Source: a virus. From it: 44,307 nt of DNA. The notes under the pieces were generated by a model. The model was not told the origin of the DNA. It ran no database searches and saw only the letters and a list, made by a program, of their open reading frames with translations. Shown in pieces: positions 6,721 to 13,543 of the stretch (positions within the stretch are counted from its first letter, which is position 1; the number at the start of each line of letters is the position of its first letter). A program made the position numbers and the translations under genes. The stretch is taken from the IMG/VR virus record IMGVR_UViG_3300031825_000022, positions 1 to 44,307 of that record; one strand, written 5' to 3'.

Positions 6721-6804
6721 CTACTCACTGTGCAGGGTAATGAGGAGCATCAAACCACCCATTACCAGCACGTACAGCAAACCCTCCAGCGTATTAAGAT
6801 CCAT
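6721..6804 (-). CDS. 27-aa membrane peptide
   Basis: MDLNTLEGLLYVLVMGGLML plus a short polar end is a single hydrophobic helix. The ATG at 6804 has only a GGGGG-like site upstream, so confidence is moderate. It sits in the gap between two other small genes, in the same direction. Confidence 0.4.
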   Translation of the reverse strand: MDLNTLEGLLYVLVMGGLMLLITLHSE

Positions 6805-6851
6805 CACCAGACCCCCATTTTCCAGTTGATTTTATGCTGGCATGCCAGACG

Positions 6852-6926
6852 TTACCAGATGGCCACCACCAGCATGGCTACCGTACCCATAATGCCCAGA
6901 ATCAGGCCACTCACAAAGTTTTGCAT
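6852..6926 (-). CDS. 24-aa membrane peptide
   Basis: The ATG at 6926 follows AAGGAGA in a leader that begins with GTTTAAACGC and shares the AAACGCAAGGAG element with other genes of this arm. The product MQNFVSGLILGIMGTVAMLV plus VAIW is a single membrane helix. The strong leader makes expression likely despite its size. Confidence 0.5.
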   Translation of the reverse strand: MQNFVSGLILGIMGTVAMLVVAIW

Positions 6927-6975
6927 GATAATCTCCTTGCGTTTAAACGTCCCGCCGTAGCGGGCGGTCTGTGGT
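6927..6975 (-). promoter_or_regulatory. Leader with GTTTAAAC and a CCCGC-TACG-GCGGG hairpin
   Basis: The short spacer upstream of the 24-aa gene holds a perfect 5-bp GC hairpin (about 6950-6963) and the palindrome GTTTAAAC at 6941-6948. The sequence GCCGTAGCGGGCGGTTTGTGG around the hairpin recurs nearly unchanged at about 8129-8149 after the 65-aa gene, and a part of it at about 32263-32272. No T-tract follows. Confidence 0.4.
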
Positions 6976-7161
6976 TTAGGCGCGACGATCAACGGCGCGG
7001 GTGTGGTACTGGCTGGCGCCGATGTACGGGCGGTACTGCTCAATCCAGCGCAGTGCGTCAGCCTCGGTGTCAAAGTCCTCGTCGGCCACGTTGTGCACCC
7101 AACCCGGCGCATCGCCGGGGCGCAGCGCGTCAATTGCCCACTTCGTCACGATGGTTGCCAT
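6976..7161 (-). CDS. Hypothetical protein (61 aa)
   Basis: The ATG at 7161 has the repeated leader CGCAAGGGGAAACGAA directly upstream. The product (WAIDALRPGDAPGWVHNVAD, then EADALRWIEQYRPYIGASQY) is a small soluble alpha/beta-like protein of unknown function. Confidence 0.6.
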   Translation of the reverse strand: MATIVTKWAIDALRPGDAPGWVHNVADEDFDTEADALRWIEQYRPYIGASQYHTRAVDRRA

Positions 7162-7192
7162 TTCGTTTCCCCTTGCGTGTTGCGTTGTGCGG

Positions 7193-7387
7193 TTAGGCGG
7201 TCAGCGCCTTGCACGCCGCGCGCAGTTCGTTGTAATCCATTTTCATGATGGCGATCTTTGCCGGCAGGCCGTCTTCAAACGACAGGGCAGGGTCAATCTT
7301 GGCGATCAGTTCCTTACGTGCCATCTGGCAGAACGCCAGAATGTCCATACCGGCTTGATTCGGGCTGTATTGGTTATTGCGTGCCAT
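7193..7387 (-). CDS. Hypothetical protein (64 aa)
   Basis: The ATG at 7387 follows CGCAAGGAGAACGAA, a copy of the leader shared by neighbouring genes; an earlier in-frame start at 7447 lacks a site and overlaps the SprT-like gene. The product is helical (MDILAFCQMARKELIAKID; MKMDYNELRAACKALTA). Function unknown. Confidence 0.6.
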   Translation of the reverse strand: MARNNQYSPNQAGMDILAFCQMARKELIAKIDPALSFEDGLPAKIAIMKMDYNELRAACKALTA

Positions 7388-7419
7388 TTCGTTCTCCTTG
7401 CGTTTGTCGATGGCTGGGT

Positions 7420-8088
7420 TCAGCCACGATGGAAGGCTGCGTTGCAAATGTCGCAGTGAGCATGGAATTCGTCACGGGCCACCCGCACAATGACGGGGGT
7501 GTCGCACCCGCACACGAACTTGCGCATCCGGGAGCCTGATCCCACCCCGCGCGACTTGCCGCCTCTCGATCCCACGCCATGCGAGCACGGACGGGCGAGG
7601 GTGCCATTCCACGGGGCCAGCACGTCAATGCCCCCTACACCCCGGTGCGCACCATTCGGGCCGGCCATTTCCAGACGCTCCGCCAAATGGGCAATGGGCT
7701 CGCGGATGTCCGGGGCCAGCATCGCTGCCATGTACTGGGTGCCAGCGGCCTTGATGCGGCGCAACCCCAGATGCTCGCACGCTTCCTTCCACGCCTTGCC
7801 ATGCCCGGCGCCGGGACCGGCCAGCACGTGGCCCAATTCGTGAATCGTGGTGCCCGCAAGCTGGATCGGGCTTTCCTCACCGAAGCCGCAGACCTCCACA
7901 AAGGCTTTGGATTCGGCGCCATCGAGCCAGCGGTCAAAGTAGGTCACGCCCCGCAGGCCACGCTGCCCAGCCCCGTAGACAAGGCGGGCGGCAGACGCGG
8001 CAGCGGCCTTGTCAGCATCGAGGCGCGCAATGGCCAGATGCGCCACCGCCTTAATGTAGTCCTCGTGAGTGAGGGTCTGATTGTCCAT
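7420..8088 (-). CDS. SprT-like zinc metallopeptidase (222 aa)
   Basis: The ATG at 8088 follows CAGGAGAT. HELGH at residues 83-87 is the HExxH zinc motif, a further candidate histidine follows in GAGHGKAW (H96), and the C-terminal FVCGC / HCDICNAAF (C193, C195, C212, C215) forms a zinc ribbon. This order, peptidase core then zinc ribbon, is that of SprT/Spartan-type proteins found in many phages. Cellular relatives cut DNA-protein crosslinks; phage copies are mostly uncharacterised, so the target is unknown. Confidence 0.75.
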   Translation of the reverse strand: MDNQTLTHEDYIKAVAHLAIARLDADKAAAASAARLVYGAGQRGLRGVTYFDRWLDGAESKAFVEVCGFGEESPIQLAGTTIHELGHVLAGPGAGHGKAWKEACEHLGLRRIKAAGTQYMAAMLAPDIREPIAHLAERLEMAGPNGAHRGVGGIDVLAPWNGTLARPCSHGVGSRGGKSRGVGSGSRMRKFVCGCDTPVIVRVARDEFHAHCDICNAAFHRG

Positions 8089-8146
8089 GGTAGGTATCTC
8101 CTGTTTAACTTGGGGCAGGAAGAGCGCCGTAGCGGGCGGTTTGTGG

Positions 8147-8344
8147 TTACTTCGCTGCCTTCTTTGCCTTGTCTTGTTCGCGGGCGCGGCGGCAATGCTC
8201 GCACTGTTGTTCGCGTGGCTGTTCATCGAAGAACTTGCCCGAAACTAAGCCGTTAAGAGTGTCGCGTTTCTGGTAGCCACGGGCGTAGCAAAGGGTCATT
8301 TGCGTGCCGTTTGTCATCTTGATCAGTACGTGAAGCTTTGCCAT
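8147..8344 (-). CDS. Small basic protein with CxxC (65 aa), first gene of the leftward unit
   Basis: The ATG at 8344 follows GGGGGGAAACGAA. The product has an N-terminal beta-like part (LHVLIKMTNGTQMTLCYARG) and a C-terminal QCEHCRRAREQDKAKKAAK. It is the first gene after the divergent control region, so it is probably among the earliest transcribed. Function unknown. Confidence 0.65.
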   Translation of the reverse strand: MAKLHVLIKMTNGTQMTLCYARGYQKRDTLNGLVSGKFFDEQPREQQCEHCRRAREQDKAKKAAK

Positions 8345-8742
8345 TTCGTTTCCCCCCTGCTCTTGTGCGTTTAGGCGTTGCGTTGCCCGGAGACTCCATT
8401 CTAGGGGATAAGAGGCATAAGGCAATGAGAGATTGTGCGTTTAGACGTAGGTGTTTTCCCTCATTGACATGTCGGAATGTGACGCATGAGAGTGAGGTGT
8501 GTCAGGGTTAACCCTCAAAGAATAGCGGAATGGTGCCTAGATTCCCTTATTGCCTTATGTCTGGTGCACTGGTGACAGGGCAGGGTCAAAATCGCTTGGC
8601 GGGCCTTCTGGAGGGCTCCAAAGCTGGCATGCACAGTGCATCACGTTTTATGGTGCTGGGGTGAGTGGGGTTGAAGCCCCATTGCGGGTGTCAATCGGAG
8701 AGTGCTTGACGGCGGTAGGTTGTCACCCTCAGAATATGGTGC
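8345..8742. promoter_or_regulatory. Divergent control region between the leftward and rightward units
   Basis: About 400 nt without a supported gene. A leftward promoter is visible (TTGCCT at 8425-8420 and TAGAAT at 8403-8398 on the minus strand, 16 nt apart). The perfect 12-bp palindrome AGGGTTAACCCT lies at 8504-8515. An 11-bp inverted repeat CATAAGGCAAT (8416-8426) / ATTGCCTTATG (8549-8559) brackets it, one arm overlapping the leftward -35. A small GGGG-TTGAAG-CCCC hairpin is at about 8668-8681. No strong rightward promoter stands out by eye. Confidence 0.6.
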
Positions 8743-9030
8743 ATGGTGATTATCACGCACAAATCCTTGGCCAAGTTTCTGGGTATCTCGAAGCGGACCA
8801 TTTACCGCTGGGAAAGCCGCTACGGACTGCCGAGTCATTTGATGCCCGATGGCAGGACAGCATTCTCCACACTGGAGCTATCGTTATGGATTCAAGCAGT
8901 CATGAGAGCGCAGGCGAAACTCCAGAGCCGACAGGTGAGGAGCTTTCCCCAGCCGCGAACACTCGCATTGGTAGCGGCGAATTGCATCCGGGTGCGGCAA
9001 AAGTCCGGGCAGAAATCCTTCACCAGTTGA
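8743..9030 (+). CDS. Nu1-like helix-turn-helix protein, possibly the N-terminal half of the small terminase
   Basis: The 95-aa product starts with a clear HTH: HKSLAKFLGISKRTIYRWES, then a DGRTAFSTLELSLWIQAV region that matches the layout of lambda gpNu1 and phage excisionases (HTH, short wing, W-containing helix). It has no good ribosome site. From about residue 60 the sequence becomes less protein-like, and from 8886 it overlaps the next gene in the -1 frame by 145 nt. Either this is a separate small regulator, or it is joined to the next frame by frameshifting or a sequence error. Confidence 0.5.
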   Translation: MVIITHKSLAKFLGISKRTIYRWESRYGLPSHLMPDGRTAFSTLELSLWIQAVMRAQAKLQSRQVRSFPQPRTLALVAANCIRVRQKSGQKSFTS

Positions 9031-9572
9031 GGGCACCCTTTCAAAGGATGCTGGCTGATTATCTGGGGTGCGCACCGACTGTGGCAGCCATCCAGAAGTT
9101 TGCCGATAAGAGCCCGGATAGGTGGGTGCAGGGTCTGGTGATGCTTGGCCAGATGGCAGGCTACACGAAGGATGTGCATGTCACTGCGGACATTGGGGTG
9201 AGTGTGAGGGGGATGAGCGATGTTGAGGTGAGAGAGAGACTGGCGGCTGCGAGGGAGACTCTGGCAACGCTGGGGCAGGGCTCACAGCTACCGCTGCCTT
9301 CGCAATGCGTCGCAAGTGGAAGTGGAAGCGGAATGGGAAGAGCACTGTCCGCTGGCCCCTTGCCTACCACTCTCCCCCAAGCAAGTGCCAGTGTTCCACG
9401 TGAAACACTGCATGCCGACTCTCACTCCCCACGCACTTTCAGCGCTGAAACCTCAGACATCCTAGACGTAGAGGCTGTGCGTATAAACGAGCATGCCGAT
9501 ACACAGAGCGGGCATGGTGTGCAGTCCGCAAGCCAGCCAGCCAGCCCGAGCAAGCCACCCTCTGAGGGTTAG
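8886..9572 (+). CDS. terS: Putative small terminase subunit (228 aa)
   Basis: The ATG at 8886 has GGAG 9 nt upstream. The conserved part is residues about 35-95: AAKVRAEILHQLRAPFQRML, then CAPTVAAIQKFADKSPDRWV and GLVMLGQMAGYTKD, similar to C-terminal portions of phage small terminases, followed by VEVRERLAAARETLATL. The last 90 residues are low-complexity Ser/Pro. Assignment rests on this pattern and on the position ahead of lysis genes and the large terminase. In this reading it has no DNA-binding HTH, which lies in the overlapping upstream frame. Confidence 0.55.
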   Translation: MDSSSHESAGETPEPTGEELSPAANTRIGSGELHPGAAKVRAEILHQLRAPFQRMLADYLGCAPTVAAIQKFADKSPDRWVQGLVMLGQMAGYTKDVHVTADIGVSVRGMSDVEVRERLAAARETLATLGQGSQLPLPSQCVASGSGSGMGRALSAGPLPTTLPQASASVPRETLHADSHSPRTFSAETSDILDVEAVRINEHADTQSGHGVQSASQPASPSKPPSEG

Positions 9573-9859
9573 CACGGATTGACCTATGTGTATGGGCACA
9601 GCTATGCACATGCTATTGCGAATGAGAATGCATCTCAATAGGGGTACGGGAGGGTAGGTGCATGTAGGGGGTACCCTTTGTTCGTGGGCCATAACCCGCT
9701 GCGTGCACACAAAAAGGGGCAAGTGTTGCACCGCACCATAATGGCCAGTGGCACCCTACCCCTACCCAAGCCAGAAAAAAAAACGAGGCCCCAAGCTGGG
9801 CTCTCCCAACCCAACCCCACCAAGCCACGACACACCCACAGACGCGCACGAGGTCCAGC
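9573..9859. other. Gap between the small terminase and the next rightward gene
   Basis: No gene is supported here. It contains G-rich runs with GTAGGGGGTACCC, a weak rightward TTGACC / TATGCA pair 18 nt apart (about 9580-9609), and a rho-independent terminator pointing leftward at 9775-9804. A minus-strand frame at 9613..9963 looks like non-coding sequence. Confidence 0.4.
9775..9804 (-). terminator. Leftward rho-independent terminator inside the rightward unit
   Basis: Read on the minus strand, GAGCCC-AGCTTG-GGGCCTC forms a stem with one bulge and is followed by a run of nine T (positions 9783-9775). It would stop leftward transcripts before they reach the terminase genes and the divergent control region. 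No leftward gene is known between here and 31,899. Confidence 0.6.
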
Positions 9860-10243
9860 ATGCCAAACGCCAAATGGCCATTCCCCACCAGCGGATCGCA
9901 AGGTTCAGCCATGCCAAGCCCACCCTCCGGCAAAGAGCGCCTCAACCCCTCCCAACGGCGCACCTACGAGATCGCCGCCTGCGTCGCCCACGAAGCCGAC
10001 CTCTGGCCCTCTGCCAAAGACCTCGAAGAGCGGGCCAAACTCCTATTCCCCATCGGCTGGACCGTCGAGATCCGCATCTCCCAACAAGGCCGTGAAGGCG
10101 CCCCCCGAGCCTTCCGCCTCCTAGCCCATTCCACCTTCCTTTTGCAGACGATCCCATTCGAGATGCAGATCCTGTCCCAAGCCACTTCCCGCCCCGACCT
10201 AGCCTGTTGGGTCACCCGCTGCTTCAGGGTGCCCCCACGATAG
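9860..10243 (+). CDS. Hypothetical protein (127 aa)
   Basis: Begins at an ATG with a weak GAGG site; a second in-frame ATG at 9911 has AAGG upstream and may be the true start. The central part, LNPSQRRTYEIAACVAHEAD and SAKDLEERAKLLFPIGWTVE, reads like folded protein. It ends 6 nt before the membrane protein gene, which supports it being a real operon member. No family recognised. Confidence 0.5.
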   Translation: MPNAKWPFPTSGSQGSAMPSPPSGKERLNPSQRRTYEIAACVAHEADLWPSAKDLEERAKLLFPIGWTVEIRISQQGREGAPRAFRLLAHSTFLLQTIPFEMQILSQATSRPDLACWVTRCFRVPPR

Positions 10244-10249
10244 GAGGGT

Positions 10250-10558
10250 ATGACCGCCATGACCCACACTCCACATGACATTTCTGGTATAAACGCAAGA
10301 GAAAATTCACCCTACGCAGTGAAAAACCTTGGGGGTCGCGCCGTGGACAAGGAAACGCTCTTCGCTTGGCTGAAAATCGGCATTCTGTGGCTCCTCTCGG
10401 GCTGGTCATGGCTAGTCAAGGCCCTTCCTGTCGTGGCGCTCCTTCTGACCGTCACCTTCACAGCCCTCCAGATCTACATCCTCTGGCGCGACAAGCTCCG
10501 GAAGCGCACACTATCCACCGCAACCACAGAAAAAGAGCCCGAAAACGGCCAAAAGTAG
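10250..10558 (+). CDS. Membrane protein of the lysis cassette, possible holin/antiholin (102 aa)
   Basis: The ATG at 10250 follows AGGAGGGT. After a 35-residue polar start come one or two hydrophobic segments (LFAWLKIGILWLLSGW and ALPVVALLLTVTFTALQIYI) and a basic, polar tail (RDKLRKR). It is directly upstream of the endolysin, the usual place for a holin. As a 3TM holin-like gene also follows the endolysin, this one may be an antiholin or a second pore protein. It does not look like a spanin: no long periplasmic coiled coil is present. Confidence 0.55.
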   Translation: MTAMTHTPHDISGINARENSPYAVKNLGGRAVDKETLFAWLKIGILWLLSGWSWLVKALPVVALLLTVTFTALQIYILWRDKLRKRTLSTATTEKEPENGQK

Positions 10559-10605
10559 CACTTTTCCTCACTTTTCACCCTATTTTGGCCCTTCTGGAGA
10601 CAGCC

Positions 10606-11049
10606 ATGGACCGCGCCAAGCTCAAAATCCAACTCAAGGTCGATGAAGGTATCCGCTACCGCCGCTATCTCGACACCGTAGGCAAGTGGACCATCGGCGT
10701 TGGCCACAACATCTCCGACGATCCCCACTACCACTTCACCCTCGCGGACGAGCCCCTCTCCGACCGCCAAGTCATGGCACTCCTCGAAGACGACATCAAC
10801 GAGACCGAGCGCCAACTAGATGCCCGCCTCCCGTGGTGGCGCACCCTCAACGACGCCCGTCAGAATGTGCTCGCCAACATGTGCTTCAACATGGGCATCA
10901 CCACCCTCTCCACCTTTCGCAACACCCTGCGCGCCATGAAAGAGGGCCGCTTCACCGATGCTGCGCACGGCATGGAGCAGTCCAAGTGGTACACCCAAGT
11001 GGGCGACCGCGCCAAGCGGCTCGTAGCCATCATGCGCGCCGGCTTCTAA
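10606..11049 (+). CDS. Endolysin, T4-lysozyme-type muramidase (GH24)
   Basis: This 147-aa enzyme would cut the MurNAc-GlcNAc bond of peptidoglycan for host lysis. The catalytic triad of T4 lysozyme (E11, D20, T26) is matched exactly in spacing by E14, D23 and T29 within DEGIRYRRYLDTVGKWTIGV, followed by GHN. The C-terminal NMCFNMGITTLSTFRNTL is also typical of the family. The ATG at 10606 follows GGAGA; the longer upstream frame overlaps the membrane gene and is not used. There is no signal peptide, so a holin must release it. Confidence 0.9.
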   Translation: MDRAKLKIQLKVDEGIRYRRYLDTVGKWTIGVGHNISDDPHYHFTLADEPLSDRQVMALLEDDINETERQLDARLPWWRTLNDARQNVLANMCFNMGITTLSTFRNTLRAMKEGRFTDAAHGMEQSKWYTQVGDRAKRLVAIMRAGF

Positions 11050-11099
11050 CCCAGAGCCCCACTCCAATCCTGAGCGCGTTGAAACGCGGAGACACCACC

Positions 11100-11504
11100 A
11101 TGGCACTAGACCCTCTCACCGAAGGACTCTCGCTGGCTGGCAAGATCGTGGATCGCATCTGGCCGAACAAGACCGAAGAGAATCTGGCGCAGATCGACAT
11201 CGCCAAGACCCAGATCGCTGGCGCCATCTCCGAGCGGCTGGCCCAGATCCAGATCTCTGTGGAGCAGGCCAAGTCACCTTCCGTCTTCGTGGCCGGTGCC
11301 CGCCCCTTCATCACGTGGGTATGCGGCTGTGCGCTCGCCTACCAGTATCTTGTCCGGCCCTTGGCGCCATGGCTGATGGCCGTCACCGGCCACCCGGTGT
11401 TGCCCATGCCCTCCCTCGACGAGTCCCTCTGGGAACTGACCGCCGCGACCATCGGCATGAGCGGGTGGCGCTCCTTCGACAAAAAGAACGGGGTCACACG
11501 ATGA
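11100..11504 (+). CDS. 3TM-type holin-like protein (134 aa)
   Basis: The ATG at 11100 follows GCGGAGA. An N-terminal helical region rich in Gln/Ile (ENLAQIDIAKTQIAGAISE) is followed by hydrophobic segments (ARPFITWVCGCALAYQYLV, PLAPWLMAVTG, and the helix before GWRSFDKK). ARPFITW and the final GWRSFDK are hallmarks of the gene-transfer-agent-type 3TM holin family (PF11351). It follows the endolysin by 50 nt and would form the lysis pore. Confidence 0.75.
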   Translation: MALDPLTEGLSLAGKIVDRIWPNKTEENLAQIDIAKTQIAGAISERLAQIQISVEQAKSPSVFVAGARPFITWVCGCALAYQYLVRPLAPWLMAVTGHPVLPMPSLDESLWELTAATIGMSGWRSFDKKNGVTR

Positions 11505-11509
11505 AGCGA

Positions 11510-11541
11510 GTGATGCTGGCATAATGTGATGCTGGCATAAT
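11510..11541. repeat. Tandem 16-bp repeat GTGATGCTGGCATAAT x2
   Basis: Two exact copies at 11510-11525 and 11526-11541. Each ends in CATAAT, which resembles a sigma-70 -10 element; the second is followed by ATTTGC. The repeat could be a doubled promoter -10 region or a protein-binding site. It directly follows the holin stop codon. Confidence 0.7.
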
Positions 11542-11670
11542 ATTTGCGGGTTCGGGGATTGGCTTCCGGCCTCCCCTGAATGCCAGCCCCGCAGATCCCT
11601 CAGAATGTGCCCCGAAGGTCGCCTTGGGCCTGCCGGCGGGGTTTGGCGCGGGGGGTCGCAGGCACCGGCG

Positions 11671-11711
11671 GTCAAGGTCGAGCCGAAGGCGAGAGCGCAG
11701 CGTGCCTTGAC
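11671..11711. promoter_or_regulatory. Stem-loop closed by GTCAAGG/CCTTGAC (copy 1)
   Basis: GTCAAGG at 11671-11677 pairs with CCTTGAC at 11705-11711. The loop contains GCCGAAGGCGAG and GCGCAGCG. The same architecture recurs at 32204-32238, and in a related form at 32358-32411, all in non-coding DNA. No T-tract follows. Confidence 0.55.
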
Positions 11712-11783
11712 GGACGGGGGCGACCCCACCGACAATCCCGCAACGGCAGAGCCCCAAGACCGTAGGGGCGTAATCGAGACACC

Positions 11784-13328
11784 ATGACCACACCCGACGA
11801 CGACCGCGCAGCCCTTGAAGAGCTTCTCATTCTTGAGCAAGAGGCCCTGAACCGTCAGCAAGACGATCCGTGGTGGAAGTGGAATCCCACGCCTAAGCAG
11901 GTGCCATTCGTTTACGACATCCTGACTGGGCAGATCCAAGAGGCGTGGATGTTCGCGGCCAACCGGACAGGCAAGTCTGCTGGCGCTGCTTTTATGGCTG
12001 CATCCCTTTCACGCTTTGGTGGGGTGTGCCCGCGCTACGATACCCCTCATCCTACTGTGCCGCCCGGCCCTACCCACGGGTGGGTGGTATCTGTTACGCA
12101 CAATGCCTCCATCGAAGTGATTCAGCCAAAGCTCTTCGATAACGGGCTAGGGCATGATCCCGGCCAATTGCCTCTGATCCCGCAGCGGGAGATTGCGTCT
12201 TGGAACGTCACGCATCAGATTCTCTCGCTGAAAAATGGGTCCACTATCGGCTTCAAGTCGGCAGAGGGAGGCGCGCTGAAGATGGCTGGCGCGGCGAAGG
12301 ACTGGGTGCTATTCGATGAGGAACCTCCGAAGCACATCTACGATGAGGCTGTGATTCGGGTGGCAGCAGGTCGGTCCCTTCTTGTGTTCGGGGCTTGCAC
12401 GCTGTTGCCGCCGCCGGGTCAGGTTGGGGGCGTATCGTGGATGTTCGATGAGAAGATCAAGCCATGGCAGCGAGATCCCAGTGCGGTGTCGTGGCGCATC
12501 TACCAAGCCTCGATCTACGACAACCCCCACTTGAATGTGTCAGAAATCCGCCGGCTGGAGTCGATCTACCCGGAAGGCACGCTTGGCCGCAAGATCCGTC
12601 TGGATGGCGAACTCATCGCTGGCCTCTCTGGGGCGCGGGCCTATGCCAGCTTCAATAACCAACTGCACGTGAAGAAGCTCACCGATTTTTCGTGGAGGCG
12701 CCCGCTGTGCTGGTGCTGGGACTTTAACGTCGAGCCGCTCATCACTACGGTGGGGCAGCGACATGGAAACGTGTTCAAGGTCTATAAGGAATTCGTTCTC
12801 GAAGATAACGCCAGCATCGAGGAGATGGTGCAGATGTTCCGGGAGCACTTTCCTTCGCATGGCGGGGAGATTCTGATCTATGGAGATGCTTCGGGGCGTG
12901 CCCGGCAGGTCCGTGCGGCCTCTCTCGATGCTGGAAAGTCGGAGTACCAGCTTATCCTGAACTACATGCGGGGCTATCCGATGCCCGTCAAGCTGCGGGT
13001 TCCGCAAGCGAATCCGCCTGTGAATGACCGTATCAATGCCGTCAACTATGCCTTCCGGGATGAGGAAGGTGTTGCGAATATTGAAGTGGATAGCTCATGC
13101 GAGCGCCTCATTAGTGACTTTGAGGGTGTGCTGATGGATAGCAGCGGGCGGGGTATCAAGAAGGTCCATAACAAGAAAGATTCGTATGCGCAACTCACGC
13201 ACGCCTCCGATGGGTTCGGTTACTGGGTGGCTCTTGAACGACCTGTGCGAAATGTTCGCCCTGAAGGGCAAATCGACCGTATAATCCGCTCACTGAAGCG
13301 CCCCGGATATGGTTTCAACGCGAAATGA
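11784..13328 (+). CDS. terL: Large terminase subunit (packaging ATPase/nuclease)
   Basis: This 514-aa motor protein packages DNA into the prohead. The Walker A is AANRTGKS (residues 58-65), the Walker B is VLFDEE (about 175-180), and the nuclease half shows CWCWDFNVEP (about residue 310) and LIYGDASGRARQ (about 367) with acidic metal ligands. Length and order match T7- and P22-like large terminases. The start ATG has GAGAC upstream. The stop overlaps the start of a small zinc-ribbon gene (AATGATG). The gene precedes the portal gene as usual. Confidence 0.92.
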   Translation: MTTPDDDRAALEELLILEQEALNRQQDDPWWKWNPTPKQVPFVYDILTGQIQEAWMFAANRTGKSAGAAFMAASLSRFGGVCPRYDTPHPTVPPGPTHGWVVSVTHNASIEVIQPKLFDNGLGHDPGQLPLIPQREIASWNVTHQILSLKNGSTIGFKSAEGGALKMAGAAKDWVLFDEEPPKHIYDEAVIRVAAGRSLLVFGACTLLPPPGQVGGVSWMFDEKIKPWQRDPSAVSWRIYQASIYDNPHLNVSEIRRLESIYPEGTLGRKIRLDGELIAGLSGARAYASFNNQLHVKKLTDFSWRRPLCWCWDFNVEPLITTVGQRHGNVFKVYKEFVLEDNASIEEMVQMFREHFPSHGGEILIYGDASGRARQVRAASLDAGKSEYQLILNYMRGYPMPVKLRVPQANPPVNDRINAVNYAFRDEEGVANIEVDSSCERLISDFEGVLMDSSGRGIKKVHNKKDSYAQLTHASDGFGYWVALERPVRNVRPEGQIDRIIRSLKRPGYGFNAK

Positions 13329-13543
13329 TGAATGTCGATAACCCTGCACACGATGATTCCGACGAATTTCTCTGTCGTTTGTGCGGTAATGACCTCAATC
13401 CGGGGGGCGAACGCTACATTGGCGTCTGTACGAAATGTGTAGCCGCATCAACACACCGGCCTTCAGCCGTCTCGATTAAACGCCCCAGTTACGGATTTAC
13501 ACGCCATGGCCCGCGCAAAGAAGTCCCAGACCTCCCAGACTGA
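13325..13543 (+). CDS. Small zinc-ribbon protein between terminase and portal (72 aa)
   Basis: The start overlaps the terminase stop, and the end overlaps the portal start by 38 nt in another frame. CRLCGNDL and CTKC form a clear CxxC-x(n)-CxxC zinc site around residues 17-38. There is no strong ribosome site, so translation is probably coupled to the terminase. Its role is unknown; a packaging accessory is an inference from position only. Confidence 0.55.
   Translation: MMNVDNPAHDDSDEFLCRLCGNDLNPGGERYIGVCTKCVAASTHRPSAVSIKRPSYGFTRHGPRKEVPDLPD

Larger units (their letters stand above)
11505..11783. other. Non-coding spacer before the large terminase gene
   Basis: About 280 nt without a supported gene. 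It starts with a perfect tandem 16-bp repeat (11510-11541) and contains a stem-loop closed by GTCAAGG/CCTTGAC (11671-11711). The rest is GC-rich without long open frames of protein-like character. Confidence 0.6.

Noticed and set aside
9678-10124. Plus-strand frame of 148 codons upstream of the 127-aa gene
   Set aside because: Pro/Ser/Lys-rich with no ribosome site and overlapping the more protein-like frame at 9860. The leftward terminator lies inside it.
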